A stretch of DNA of 15,607 nucleotides from VAZQ01 sp036555745 (GTDB taxonomy: Bacteria; Pseudomonadota; Alphaproteobacteria; Rhizobiales; Xanthobacteraceae). Positions 1-7,192 of the stretch are shown in pieces. Each line of letters begins with the position of its first letter. The first letter of the stretch is position 1. The position numbers were made by a program, and so were the translations under genes. The notes under the pieces were generated by a model. It saw nothing but the letters and a program-made list of their open reading frames with translations, had not been told where the DNA came from and did not search any database. The stretch covers positions 1 through 15,607 of the forward strand of contig DATBKV010000201.1 of assembly GCA_036555745.1 (NCBI GenBank), in the 5' to 3' direction.

Positions 1-206
1 CGCTCCGCCGTCGGCTGCTCATTGCCGCGGGCTTTCCGGACGCGGTGGTCAACGGCGTGCCGCCGAAGGGCGCCGGCGCCGACGACCTCATCGACGCGCT
101 CGCCTGCGCCGCCATCGCCCGGCGCATTCACGCCGGCGAGGCGAGTTCGTTTCCACGGCCGCCCGAGCGCGACGCGTTCGGCCTGCCGATGGCGATCTGG
201 GCATGA
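1..206 (+). CDS. DUF429 family protein, C-terminal fragment (5' end outside window)
   Basis: Reading in the frame that ends at TGA 204-206 gives about 67 residues with no internal stop. They include a GAGADDLIDALACA stretch, then ARRIHAGEA, and end GLPMAIWA. This pattern (aspartate-rich DDLIDALACA helix, a proline-rich PPERD linker, and a GLPMAIWA tail) resembles the C-terminus of DUF429 proteins, thought to have an RNase H-like fold. The catalytic N-terminal part lies upstream of the window, so activity cannot be judged. The gene is convergent with asd, with only 17 bases between the stops. Family assignment is from recognition of the tail only. Confidence 0.6.
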   Translation, partial: LRRRLLIAAGFPDAVVNGVPPKGAGADDLIDALACAAIARRIHAGEASSFPRPPERDAFGLPMAIWA

Positions 207-223
207 GACGATGACGGCGTCTG

Positions 224-1258
224 CTACGCCGCCTTACGCTTGGCCTCGATCAGCTTGCGGTTGATCAGGCACTCCGCGATCTGGATCGCGTTGAGCGCCG
301 CCCCTTTGCGCAGGTTGTCGGACACGCACCAGAGCGCCAGCCCGTTCTCGACGGTCGCGTCCTCGCGGATGCGGCTGACATAGGTTGCGTCCTCGCCCGC
401 CGATTCGAACGGCGTGGCGTAGCCGCCGGCCTCGCGCTTGTCGATGACGATGACGCCGGGCGCGCCGCGCAAGGCCTCGCGCGCCTCCTCGGCCGTGATC
501 GGCTGCGCGAACTCGATGGTGACGGCCTCGGAATGGCCGATGAAGACCGGCACGCGCACGCAGGTCGCGACCACCTTGATCTTGGGATCGAGGATCTTCT
601 TGGTCTCGGCCATCATCTTCCACTCTTCCTTGGTCGAGCCGTCCTCCATGAACGCGTCGATGTGGGGGATCACGTTGAACGCGATGCGCTTGGAAAACTT
701 CTTGGGCGCGACCTCGTCGAGCACGTAGATCGACTTGGTCTGCGCGAACAGCTCGTCCATCGCCTCCTTGCCCGCGCCCGACACCGATTGATAGGTGGCG
801 ACCACCACGCGCGTGATGGTGGCCTTGTCGTGCAGCGGCTTGAGCACGACCACGAGCTGCGCGGTCGAGCAGTTCGGGTTGGCGATGATGCGCTTCTTGC
901 GGAAGCCGGCCACGGCGTCGGCGTTGACCTCCGGCACCACCAGCGGGACGTCGGCGTCGTAGCGCCAGCACGACGAATTGTCGATCACGACCGCGCCGGC
1001 GGCCGCGATCCTGGGCGACCATTCCTTCGACACCGCCGAGCCCGCCGACATCAGGCAGATGTCGACGTCGGAGAAGTCGTGGTGCTCGAGCGCTTTGACC
1101 TTGAGCGTCCTGTCGCCGAAGCTGACCTCGGTGCCCTGGCTCCTTCGCGAGGCAAGCGCGATCACCTCGTCGGCCGGAAACGACCGCTCGGCCAGAATTC
1201 CCAGCATCTCGCGGCCCACATTGCCGGTGGCCCCCACCACCGCGACCCTGTAACCCAT
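224..1258 (-). CDS. asd: Aspartate-semialdehyde dehydrogenase
   Basis: Catalyses NADPH-dependent reduction of aspartyl-4-phosphate to aspartate semialdehyde, the branch point to lysine/diaminopimelate, threonine and methionine; cytoplasmic. The 344-residue product is of normal family length. It has the N-terminal nucleotide-binding glycine motif VGATGNVG (residues 8-15), the phosphate-binding DNSS segment (93-96), the catalytic cysteine in NPNCSTAQ (Cys130), and the later RVPVFIGHSE segment with the catalytic histidine. The start at 1258 is chosen because MGYRVAVVGA is the usual N-terminus and a GGGAG ribosome site lies about 8 nt upstream; the frame stays open 28 codons further up, but that extension is low-complexity. 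The gene has its own upstream gap after sorB and is probably transcribed separately. Confidence 0.96.
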   Translation of the reverse strand: MGYRVAVVGATGNVGREMLGILAERSFPADEVIALASRRSQGTEVSFGDRTLKVKALEHHDFSDVDICLMSAGSAVSKEWSPRIAAAGAVVIDNSSCWRYDADVPLVVPEVNADAVAGFRKKRIIANPNCSTAQLVVVLKPLHDKATITRVVVATYQSVSGAGKEAMDELFAQTKSIYVLDEVAPKKFSKRIAFNVIPHIDAFMEDGSTKEEWKMMAETKKILDPKIKVVATCVRVPVFIGHSEAVTIEFAQPITAEEAREALRGAPGVIVIDKREAGGYATPFESAGEDATYVSRIREDATVENGLALWCVSDNLRKGAALNAIQIAECLINRKLIEAKRKAA

Positions 1259-1362
1259 GGCCCAACTCCCGAATTCCCGCCCGCCGCGCGACGCGGGTGG
1301 CGCAGCGCGAGCGCTTCTAGGGGAGAAACTGCGCCCTGACAACGCCGATTCGAAGGCGGAGC

Positions 1363-1387
1363 CGCCGGCGCGAGCCAGGCGCCGGCG
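1363..1387 (-). terminator. Strong GC hairpin downstream of sorB
   Basis: A perfect 9-bp inverted repeat (1363-1371 with 1379-1387) encloses a 7-nt loop. It begins 9 nt after the sorB stop on the minus strand. There is no T-tract, so it does not match a classical intrinsic terminator. A U-less terminator or a 3' mRNA-stabilising hairpin separating sorAB from asd is the likely role. Confidence 0.5.
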
Positions 1388-1396
1388 CGGCCGCGC

Positions 1397-1678
1397 TCAA
1401 CTGCCGTAGTTCTTCTTGAGATAGTCTTCGATGACCTTGGCGTCGGCCTCGCTGATCGGGGCGCCGAAGGTCTTGATCATCTTGGTGACCTCGGCATTCC
1501 ACAGCGCCGCGTTCGGATACGGCGAGTTCATGAGGATGTAATCGAGGCTGTGGCAGCCGGAGCAGTTGGCTTCGACCGTGTCGAGGCCGGGCGCCTTCTT
1601 GAGCTCCACCGGCTTCTCGTCGGCGGCCGCCGGCAGCGTCAGCGCCACGGCGGCGAGCGCAACCATCAATGCGCGCAT
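1397..1678 (-). CDS. sorB: Small c-type cytochrome subunit of sulfite dehydrogenase (SorB-like)
   Basis: Encodes 93 residues: a hydrophobic signal peptide (about 1-19, ending PAAAD) followed by a small monohaem cytochrome c domain. The haem attachment motif is CSGCH at residues 39-43. Met67, or the Met50 region, is a candidate axial ligand; the spacing of the small domain favours Met67. In the known SorAB enzymes the small cytochrome accepts electrons from the molybdenum subunit in the periplasm and passes them to other cytochromes c. The gene starts 11 nt after the sorA stop and its GGGAGG ribosome site overlaps the end of sorA, so the two are one translation-linked operon. The SorB name rests on size and context; as an isolated sequence it is simply a class I cytochrome c. 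Confidence 0.88.
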   Translation of the reverse strand: MRALMVALAAVALTLPAAADEKPVELKKAPGLDTVEANCSGCHSLDYILMNSPYPNAALWNAEVTKMIKTFGAPISEADAKVIEDYLKKNYGS

Positions 1679-1689
1679 GGCGACCTCCC

Positions 1690-2916
1690 TCAGGCCACGT
1701 TGAACGTGATGCTTTGAATGACGTTGTGGTGGTAGCCGGCTGGGTTGTGAATGAGCTCGGCGGTCTGGGTCTGCCCGATCTTGTTGGTGGCACGCGCCAT
1801 CACGGTCTGCTTGCCGGCACCCTTCGGCGAGAGCTGGTAGCTGAAGGTGCGGAAGGCGAACCGGCCGAGATCCTCGCCCAACTTGGCTTCGACCCAGGTC
1901 GCGCCGCCGTCGCTCGATATCTCGACGGTGCGGATGCCGTAGCCGCCGTCCCAGGCGATGCCGCCGATCTTGACGGGCGTGCCCCGGACGGTGGCGCCGT
2001 CGACGGGGTCGGTGATCAGCGAGTTCACCACCATCTCGCTGATCGGCGTATTGACCGCGCTGTCCTGAGAGGTGAAGCGCGCGACCAGCGGAAACTTGCC
2101 GAGCGGAATGCGATAGGCCGACTTCATCCAGAAATTGCTGTCCGGCTTGGTGACCGCCGAGATCGAGTTGATGTGCTTCATCCAGTAGGTGCCGGTCCAG
2201 CCCGGCACGATGACGCGGGCGGGAAAGCCGTTGAGATGGGGCAGCGGCGCCCCGTTCATCTCGTAGGCCACGAGCGTGGTGTCCTCGATCGCTTTCCAGA
2301 CCGGGATGCTCTTGATGAAATCCGGCGTTTTGTCGGTTACCGGCCCGTCGGCGCCCTCCAAAACAATCTCGATCGCCTCCTTCTTGAGCCCGGCCTTGTC
2401 CAGCAGATCCTTGAGCCGCGGCCCCTTCCAGCGCGCGCAGCCCATTGCGCCGTAGCCCCACTCCACCCCGGGGACGTGGGGCTGGAACAGCCCGCGCCGG
2501 TTGCCCGAGCATTGGTTCACGGCGACCAGCTCGACGGCGGGCAGGCGCTTGAGGTCGTCGAGGGTGAACTCGGCCCGGCCGTTGGCGCCGTCGCCTCCGA
2601 CCTCGATCTTCCAGGTCTTGGCGTCGACCTCGGGGATGTTGGACAGGTGGTAGCGCACGAAGAACGCGTCATTCGGCGTGATCGCGGTGCGGAAATATTC
2701 GATCGGGGTCTCGTAGTTTGGCGGCCGATAGCTGAGCTTGATCAGCGGCTTCTTGCCGGGCAGCGCATCGAGCACAACGTGGTCGCGCAGCCCCTGCGGC
2801 AGCGCGGCAGGCAGCTCGAGGCCCCCCGCCGCCGCGGCGGTGCGCAGGCTCATCCCGGAGCCGGCAAGCGCCAACCCGGCGCCTGCGGCTCCGACGAGGT
2901 GACGACGTGTCAGCAT
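1690..2916 (-). CDS. sorA: Sulfite dehydrogenase, molybdenum subunit (SorA/sulfite oxidase family)
   Basis: Oxidises sulfite to sulfate in the periplasm, giving electrons to the cytochrome c encoded next. The 408-residue protein starts with a twin-arginine signal (TRRHLVG, residues 3-9, then an alanine-rich hydrophobic stretch to about residue 30). The oxidoreductase molybdopterin domain follows, with the molybdenum-ligating cysteine in VNQCSGNRRG (Cys136) and the family segment VEWGYGAMGCARWKG (151-165). The last about 120 residues form the Mo-co dimerisation domain (IGGIAWDGGYGI, then ARATNKIGQTQ). The length matches SorA-type enzymes. SoxC is a related alternative, but no sox gene is near and the partner is a small SorB-like cytochrome rather than SoxD. 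A good AGGGAG ribosome site supports the start at 2916. Confidence 0.92.
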   Translation of the reverse strand: MLTRRHLVGAAGAGLALAGSGMSLRTAAAAGGLELPAALPQGLRDHVVLDALPGKKPLIKLSYRPPNYETPIEYFRTAITPNDAFFVRYHLSNIPEVDAKTWKIEVGGDGANGRAEFTLDDLKRLPAVELVAVNQCSGNRRGLFQPHVPGVEWGYGAMGCARWKGPRLKDLLDKAGLKKEAIEIVLEGADGPVTDKTPDFIKSIPVWKAIEDTTLVAYEMNGAPLPHLNGFPARVIVPGWTGTYWMKHINSISAVTKPDSNFWMKSAYRIPLGKFPLVARFTSQDSAVNTPISEMVVNSLITDPVDGATVRGTPVKIGGIAWDGGYGIRTVEISSDGGATWVEAKLGEDLGRFAFRTFSYQLSPKGAGKQTVMARATNKIGQTQTAELIHNPAGYHHNVIQSITFNVA

Positions 2917-3153
2917 GACGTTCTCCCTCTCGCTTCTTGCGTGTTTCTTCTCTTCTCAGCGCAATTTTCGAAATAGTTTATGTGATCGGGAAGGAGATCC
3001 TAGACGACTTTGTTTCATAATCGATAGGGAAATCGCGGGGGGCATAGAGGGAATTTTGACACACCCGCCGACGAACTGGCGGCGGCCGCGTCCCGCCCGC
3101 TGTCGGGGAAGCCGAAACTGGGATATGGATGAGATGAATCGAAAGAGGGTGCC
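2917..3153. other. Divergent intergenic region between sorA and a small exported protein gene
   Basis: No gene is seen here. The part nearest sorA (about 2935-3060) is clearly more AT-rich than the rest of the window and probably holds the sorAB promoter. I could not find a convincing paired -35/-10 or EcfG motif on the minus strand. A TTGACA at 3056-3061 on the plus strand lacks a matching -10. Confidence 0.5.
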
Positions 3154-3513
3154 ATGGCAGCCAGGGTGTATGCGGCCAGTCTGTGCGCCGCGGTGATCGC
3201 GGCGGTCGCGGCGATTGCCGTGTCCCCGGTCGAGGCGCAGACGACGGCCAAGGGCAAGAAGAGAACCTACGTCTACAGCCAGGGGCGCGTTGCTCCCGCC
3301 AATCGTCCGCGCGCGCGGATCACCGTGGTGCCGCGCTCCTTCCTCGATGCCGGAACCGAGGTGAAGCCGGGCGACCGCAAGTTTACCGATTACGCCTTCC
3401 CCCCGGGCTACACGGGGGCGACGGGCACGGTCACCAATACCGGCGGCAAGGTCGGCTGGGACCGCGAGCCGTTCATGCAGCCGTTCCAGCTGCCGGGCTT
3501 CAGCCCCTGGTAG
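3154..3513 (+). CDS. Small exported hypothetical protein
   Basis: Encodes 119 residues, with a Sec-type signal peptide (AAR then an alanine-rich core, cleavage likely after VEA at residue 28). The mature part of about 90 residues is basic and proline-rich. It contains RARITVVPRSFLDAGTEVKPG followed by KFTDYAFPPGY and a short tail ending FQLPGFSPW. Small secreted proteins with this 'RSFLDAGTEV...FTDYA.PPGY' pattern are familiar from Bradyrhizobium-like genomes; no function is known to me. The start at 3154 is supported by an AGAGGG site 5 nt upstream and by the signal peptide beginning directly after it. The gene is single, divergent from sorA and convergent with leuB. Confidence 0.8.
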   Translation: MAARVYAASLCAAVIAAVAAIAVSPVEAQTTAKGKKRTYVYSQGRVAPANRPRARITVVPRSFLDAGTEVKPGDRKFTDYAFPPGYTGATGTVTNTGGKVGWDREPFMQPFQLPGFSPW

Positions 3514-3529
3514 CAGGCTTGCGCTTGCC

Positions 3530-3559
3530 TCGCCGGCGCGTCGACTAGCAGGTCGGCGA
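3530..3559. terminator. Possible hairpin between convergent genes
   Basis: A 6-bp inverted repeat (TCGCCG 3530-3535 with CGGCGA 3554-3559) spans a GTCGAC palindrome and is followed by GTTTTA at 3565-3570. It lies in the 69-nt gap between the stop of the small exported protein gene and the stop of leuB. The long loop makes it a weak terminator candidate. Confidence 0.25.
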
Positions 3560-3582
3560 AACAGGTTTTACGCGACTCCAGC

Positions 3583-4695
3583 TTAAGCCGCGAGCTTCGC
3601 CATCTCGCCGATGATCGCGTCGCCCATCTGCGCCGTGCTCACGACCTTGGCGCCGTCGGACTTGATGTCGGCGGTGCGCAGCCCCTGCGCCAGCGCGGCG
3701 GCGATCGCCTGATCGATCAAGTCGGCCTCCTTCCCCATGTCGAATGAGTAGCGCAGCGCCATGCCGAAGGAGGCGAGCATGGCGATCGGATTGGCGACGC
3801 CCTTGCCGGCGATGTCCGGGGCGGAGCCGTGCACCGGCTCGTACATCGCCTTGCGCTTCTTGCTCTTGGGATCGACCTCTCCGAGCGAGGCCGACGGCAG
3901 CATGCCGAGCGACCCGGTGAGCATGGCGGCGACGTCGGACAGCATGTCGCCGAACAGGTTGTCGGTGACGATGACGTCAAACTGCTTGGGCCAGCGCACG
4001 AGCTGCATGCCGCCGGCGTCGGCGAGCTGATGCTCGAGCGCGACGTCCTTGAACTCGCGGTCGTGCACCGCCTGCACCACCTCGTGCCAGAGCACGCCGG
4101 TCTTCATCACGTTGCGCTTCTCCATCGAGGTGACTTTGTTGCGGCGCTTCTTCGCGAGCTCGAAGGCGACGCGGCTGATGCGCTCGATCTCGTAGGTGTC
4201 GTAGACCTGGGTGTCGATCGCGCGCTTCTGTCCGTTGCCGAGATCGCTGATGGTCTTGGGCTCGCCGAAATAGACGCCGCCGGTCAGCTCGCGCAGGATG
4301 ATGATGTCGAGCCCGTCCACCACCTCGCGCTTGAGGCTGGAGGCGTCGGCGAGCGCGGGGTAGCAGATGGCGGGGCGGATATTGGCGAACAGGCCGAGCT
4401 CCTTGCGCAGCCGCAGCAGTCCCGCCTCCGGCCGCACGTCATAGGGCACGCCGTCCCATTTCGGCCCGCCGACCGCGCCGAAGATCACGGCGTCGGCGGC
4501 GTGCGCCTTGGCCATGGTGTCGTCGGTGATCGCGACCTTGTGAGCGTCGTAGCAGGCGCCGCCCACCAGCCCTTCGTCGCTCTCGAACCGGCCCAAGCCG
4601 CGTGCGTTCATGAACGCGATGAGCTTCTTCACCTCGGCCATCACCTCAGGGCCGATGCCGTCGCCGGGAAGCAGGAGGAGCTTGTGAATTGCCAT
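3583..4695 (-). CDS. leuB: 3-isopropylmalate dehydrogenase
   Basis: NAD-dependent oxidative decarboxylation of 3-isopropylmalate to 2-oxoisocaproate in leucine biosynthesis; cytoplasmic, normally a homodimer. The product is 370 residues, standard for the family. Visible signatures are PGDGIGPEV near the N-terminus (10-18), the substrate-binding ELTGGVYFGEP segment, the isocitrate/isopropylmalate dehydrogenase signature VTDNLFGDMLSDVAAMLTGSLGM read across its conserved aspartates, and the NAD-binding HGSAPDIAGKG. The start at 4695 has a GAGG ribosome site about 5 nt upstream. It stands alone and is divergent from the Bug receptor gene. leuC/leuD are not in the window. Confidence 0.97.
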   Translation of the reverse strand: MAIHKLLLLPGDGIGPEVMAEVKKLIAFMNARGLGRFESDEGLVGGACYDAHKVAITDDTMAKAHAADAVIFGAVGGPKWDGVPYDVRPEAGLLRLRKELGLFANIRPAICYPALADASSLKREVVDGLDIIILRELTGGVYFGEPKTISDLGNGQKRAIDTQVYDTYEIERISRVAFELAKKRRNKVTSMEKRNVMKTGVLWHEVVQAVHDREFKDVALEHQLADAGGMQLVRWPKQFDVIVTDNLFGDMLSDVAAMLTGSLGMLPSASLGEVDPKSKKRKAMYEPVHGSAPDIAGKGVANPIAMLASFGMALRYSFDMGKEADLIDQAIAAALAQGLRTADIKSDGAKVVSTAQMGDAIIGEMAKLAA

Positions 4696-4725
4696 GGTGC
4701 CTCGCCACAGGTCGAAAACGGTCGA

Positions 4726-4754
4726 TTGCTAAAGCTCGGATAAAGCCTTTGCAA
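4726..4754 (-). promoter_or_regulatory. Candidate leuB promoter (weak)
   Basis: Reading the minus strand towards leuB, TTGCAA (4754-4749) is followed after 17 nt by TAGCAA (4731-4726), about 30 nt before the leuB start codon. The -35 is a fair match to TTGACA, but the -10 is poor, so this is only a plausible housekeeping promoter. Confidence 0.22.
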
Positions 4755-4864
4755 GCAGCAGGCGCCGCCGCTGCATTCAGGCTTGAGAAGCCCGCGTGAC
4801 GCGCGAGCCGGCCGCCGGTGGAGCGTGCTAAGGTCCGGGCGCCGTTCTCCCGCGGGGGTGTCGA

Positions 4865-5836
4865 ATGATCGCAGCGCGATGGACCTTGCGCATATTGGCG
4901 CTGCTTGCGGCGGTGGTACTGGTCATCGGTCCGGCATCCGCGCAACCCTATCCCAGCCGGGTGATCAAGCTGATCGTGCCGTTCTCGCCAGGCGGCCAAC
5001 CCGACACGATCGCGCGCATCATCGCGCAGCACCTGTCGGCAAGCGTCGGCACCACCATCATCGACAACCGGCCAGGCGCCAATACCGCGATCGGCACCAA
5101 GGCCGCGGCCGCCGCCGAGCCCGACGGCCACACGCTCTTGTTCGGCTCCTCGACCTCGCTCGCGATCGCGCCCGCGCTCAAGGGCGGCGACTATGACCCC
5201 GTGACCGGCTTCGCGCCGGTCGCGATGGTATCGAGCGCGCCTTTCATCATGGTGGTCGGGCCTTCGGTCCCGGCGGCGACCGTCGCGGACTTCGTCGCCT
5301 ATGCCAAGGCGCATCCGGGCAAGCTCAACTTCGCGGCGCCGACCGGCGGTCCGCCGCACCTCGCGGGCGAGATGTTCAAATCCGCGACCGGCATCGACAT
5401 CGTGCCGGTATCGTATCGCGCCATGAACCAGGCCTTTACCGACCTGCTCGCGGGCCAGATGGACATCATCTTCGACGCGCCGGCGCTGCTTCTGCCGTTC
5501 ATCCGCGACGGTAAGGCGCGCGCGCTGGTGGTCATGGATGCGCGGCGCGCCGCCGACCTGCCCGGCGTGCCGACCATGGCGGAGAGCGGACTGCCCGATC
5601 TTTCCCTGACCGTGTGGAACGGGATCGTTGCGCCGGCCGGCACGCCCGAGCGCATCGTGGCGCGGCTCAACGGCGCGATCAATGACGGCTTGCGCTCGCC
5701 CGAGGTCAAGGCCGCGCTCGGGAGTCTCGGCTCGCAGCCGCTGACGGGGTCGCCACAGGCGTTCGCCGCCTTCATCGCCTCGGAGGCGACGAAATGGGCG
5801 GACTCGGTGCGCGCGGCCGGGCTGAGAATGGAGTGA
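4865..5836 (+). CDS. Bug/TctC-family tripartite tricarboxylate receptor, periplasmic
   Basis: Encodes a 323-residue exported binding protein of the Bug (TctC) family, which captures carboxylates or other small acids for tripartite transporters, or serves as a sensor. The signal peptide runs to ASA at residue 26. The mature protein starts QPYPSRVIKLIVPFSPGG, the family N-terminus, with the ligand-binding NRPGANTAIG loop following. Further Bug segments are DGHTLLFGSS, LNFAAPTGGPPHLAGE, DLLAGQMDIIFD and GVPTMAESG. No TctA/TctB membrane subunits are adjacent, as is common for these often orphan and expanded receptors, so the ligand cannot be named. The start at 4865 is supported by the signal peptide; a purine-rich GGGGG stretch lies just upstream. 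Confidence 0.93.
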   Translation: MIAARWTLRILALLAAVVLVIGPASAQPYPSRVIKLIVPFSPGGQPDTIARIIAQHLSASVGTTIIDNRPGANTAIGTKAAAAAEPDGHTLLFGSSTSLAIAPALKGGDYDPVTGFAPVAMVSSAPFIMVVGPSVPAATVADFVAYAKAHPGKLNFAAPTGGPPHLAGEMFKSATGIDIVPVSYRAMNQAFTDLLAGQMDIIFDAPALLLPFIRDGKARALVVMDARRAADLPGVPTMAESGLPDLSLTVWNGIVAPAGTPERIVARLNGAINDGLRSPEVKAALGSLGSQPLTGSPQAFAAFIASEATKWADSVRAAGLRME

Positions 5837-5848
5837 CGCTCGATCGCG

Positions 5849-5877
5849 GGTGCGGTCATGGCCGGTCCGACTGCACC
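5849..5877 (+). other. Stem-loop between the Bug receptor gene and ndh
   Basis: GGTGCGGTC (5849-5857) can pair with GACTGCACC (5869-5877): 9 bp with one G-U pair and an 11-nt loop. It starts 12 nt after the receptor stop and ends 34 nt before the ndh start. No T-tract follows. It could be a transcript-end or processing element that lets the two genes be expressed at different levels; function is inference. Confidence 0.35.
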
Positions 5878-5911
5878 ACGCGCGCAAGGTCGGGCGAGGA
5901 AGGACACGCGC

Positions 5912-7171
5912 ATGGCGCAGACCCGTCCCAAGGTCGTCATTGTCGGGGCCGGCTTCGGCGGCTTGCAAGCCGCCAAGGCGCTGGCCGGCGCGGCGGTCGA
6001 CGTGACCGTGCTCGACCGCGAGAACCATCACTGCTTCCAGCCGCTGCTCTACCAAGTCGCGACCGCCGCGCTGTCGCCGGCCGACGTGGCCTGGCCGATC
6101 CGCCACATCCTGCGCAAGCAGGCGAATGTCACCGTGCTGATGGCCGAGGTTCGCGCCGTCGACACCGTCAAGCACGTCGTGCATGCCGACTCCATCAGCA
6201 TTCCCTACGACTATCTCGTGCTCGCGACCGGCGCGACCCACTCCTATTTCGGCCACGACGAATGGGCCGCGGTCGCGCCCGGCCTCAAACGCATCGAGGA
6301 CGCCACCCGCATCCGCCGGCACATCCTCATCGCCTTCGAGCGGGCGGAGCTCGCCACCGACGCGGCCGAGCGGGCTCGCCTGCTCACCTTCGCGATCGTC
6401 GGCGGCGGCGCCACCGGCGTCGAGATGGCCGGCGCCATCTCCGAGGTCGCGCGCCAGAGCCTGGCGAAGGATTTCCGCCACATCGACCCGACCGCGGCGC
6501 GCATCGTCCTGATCGAGGCCGGGCCGCGCGTCATGCCGACATTTCCGGAAAACCTGTCGGGCTACGTCGCGCGCACCTTGGCCAAGAAGGGCGTGGAAGT
6601 GATGACGTCGACCTTCGTCACCGGCTGCGACGCGCGCGGGGTCGCGTTCGAGCACGGGCGCCTCGACGCCGGCACCATCATCTGGGCGGCGGGGGTGGTG
6701 GCCTCGCCCGCGGCGCGCTGGCTCGACGCCGCGCACGATCGCGCGGGACGCGTGCTGGTGAAGGGGGATTTATCGGTGCCCGGCCATCCCGAGGTGTTCG
6801 TGATTGGCGACACTGCATCGGTCGTGGATCAGCCCGGCATCCCCGGCACCGCGCCGCCGGCCAAGCAGATGGGTGCCTATGTCGGTAAGCTCATCGGCGC
6901 CAAGGCCGCGGGCCGCTCACCGCCGCCGCCGTTCCGCTACCGCCATCTCGGCGACCTCGCCACCGTCGGCCGCCATGCCGCGGTGGTGAAGCTCGGCTGG
7001 CTCGAACTCACCGGCTTCCTCGGCTGGCTGTTCTGGAGCGTCATCCACATCTATTTCCTGATCGGGGTGCGCGACCGCTTCATCGTCGCCTTCACCTGGC
7101 TGTGGGACTACGTCACCTTCCAGCGCGGCGCCCGCCTGATCACCCAGGTCCCGCCGGCGGGGAAACAATGA
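5912..7171 (+). CDS. ndh: Type II NADH:quinone oxidoreductase (NDH-2)
   Basis: A single-subunit flavoprotein that oxidises NADH and reduces quinone at the inner face of the cytoplasmic membrane without pumping protons. The 419-residue product has an FAD-binding VGAGFGG motif (11-17), the conserved FQPLLYQVATAALSPADVA block (42-60), YLVLATGATHSYFG (101-114), a second dinucleotide motif IVGGGATGVE (162-171) for NADH, and VFVIGDTA near 296. The quinone-site segment APPAKQMG is at 314-321. The C-terminus has a hydrophobic anchor, FLGWLFWSVIHIYFLIG (369-385). The start at 5912 is preferred over 5858 because it has an AGGAAGGA ribosome site 7 nt upstream and starts directly before the FAD strand. 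It may be co-transcribed with the receptor gene 75 nt upstream. Confidence 0.94.
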   Translation: MAQTRPKVVIVGAGFGGLQAAKALAGAAVDVTVLDRENHHCFQPLLYQVATAALSPADVAWPIRHILRKQANVTVLMAEVRAVDTVKHVVHADSISIPYDYLVLATGATHSYFGHDEWAAVAPGLKRIEDATRIRRHILIAFERAELATDAAERARLLTFAIVGGGATGVEMAGAISEVARQSLAKDFRHIDPTAARIVLIEAGPRVMPTFPENLSGYVARTLAKKGVEVMTSTFVTGCDARGVAFEHGRLDAGTIIWAAGVVASPAARWLDAAHDRAGRVLVKGDLSVPGHPEVFVIGDTASVVDQPGIPGTAPPAKQMGAYVGKLIGAKAAGRSPPPPFRYRHLGDLATVGRHAAVVKLGWLELTGFLGWLFWSVIHIYFLIGVRDRFIVAFTWLWDYVTFQRGARLITQVPPAGKQ

Positions 7172-7183
7172 GCGGCGCGCCGC
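7172..7183. repeat. 12-bp perfect palindrome between convergent stops
   Basis: GCGGCGCGCCGC directly follows the ndh stop and lies 9 nt from the stop of the opposing molybdoenzyme gene. It could form a tiny hairpin at both transcript ends, but in DNA this GC-rich it may be chance. Confidence 0.3.
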
Positions 7184-7192
7184 GTGGTACGC

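Noticed and set aside
206..222. Inverted repeat AGACG/CGTCT between the DUF429 fragment and asd
   Set aside because: Only 5 bp with a 7-nt loop and no T-tract; too weak to call a terminator.
3056..3061. TTGACA as a -35 box for the small exported protein gene
   Set aside because: No acceptable -10 hexamer occurs 15-19 nt downstream; the following sequence is GC-only.
4646..6736. A 696-codon open frame on the minus strand opposite the Bug receptor and ndh genes
   Set aside because: Composition is arginine/glycine/histidine-rich low complexity, typical of antisense frames in high-GC genes; the plus-strand genes have clear family motifs.
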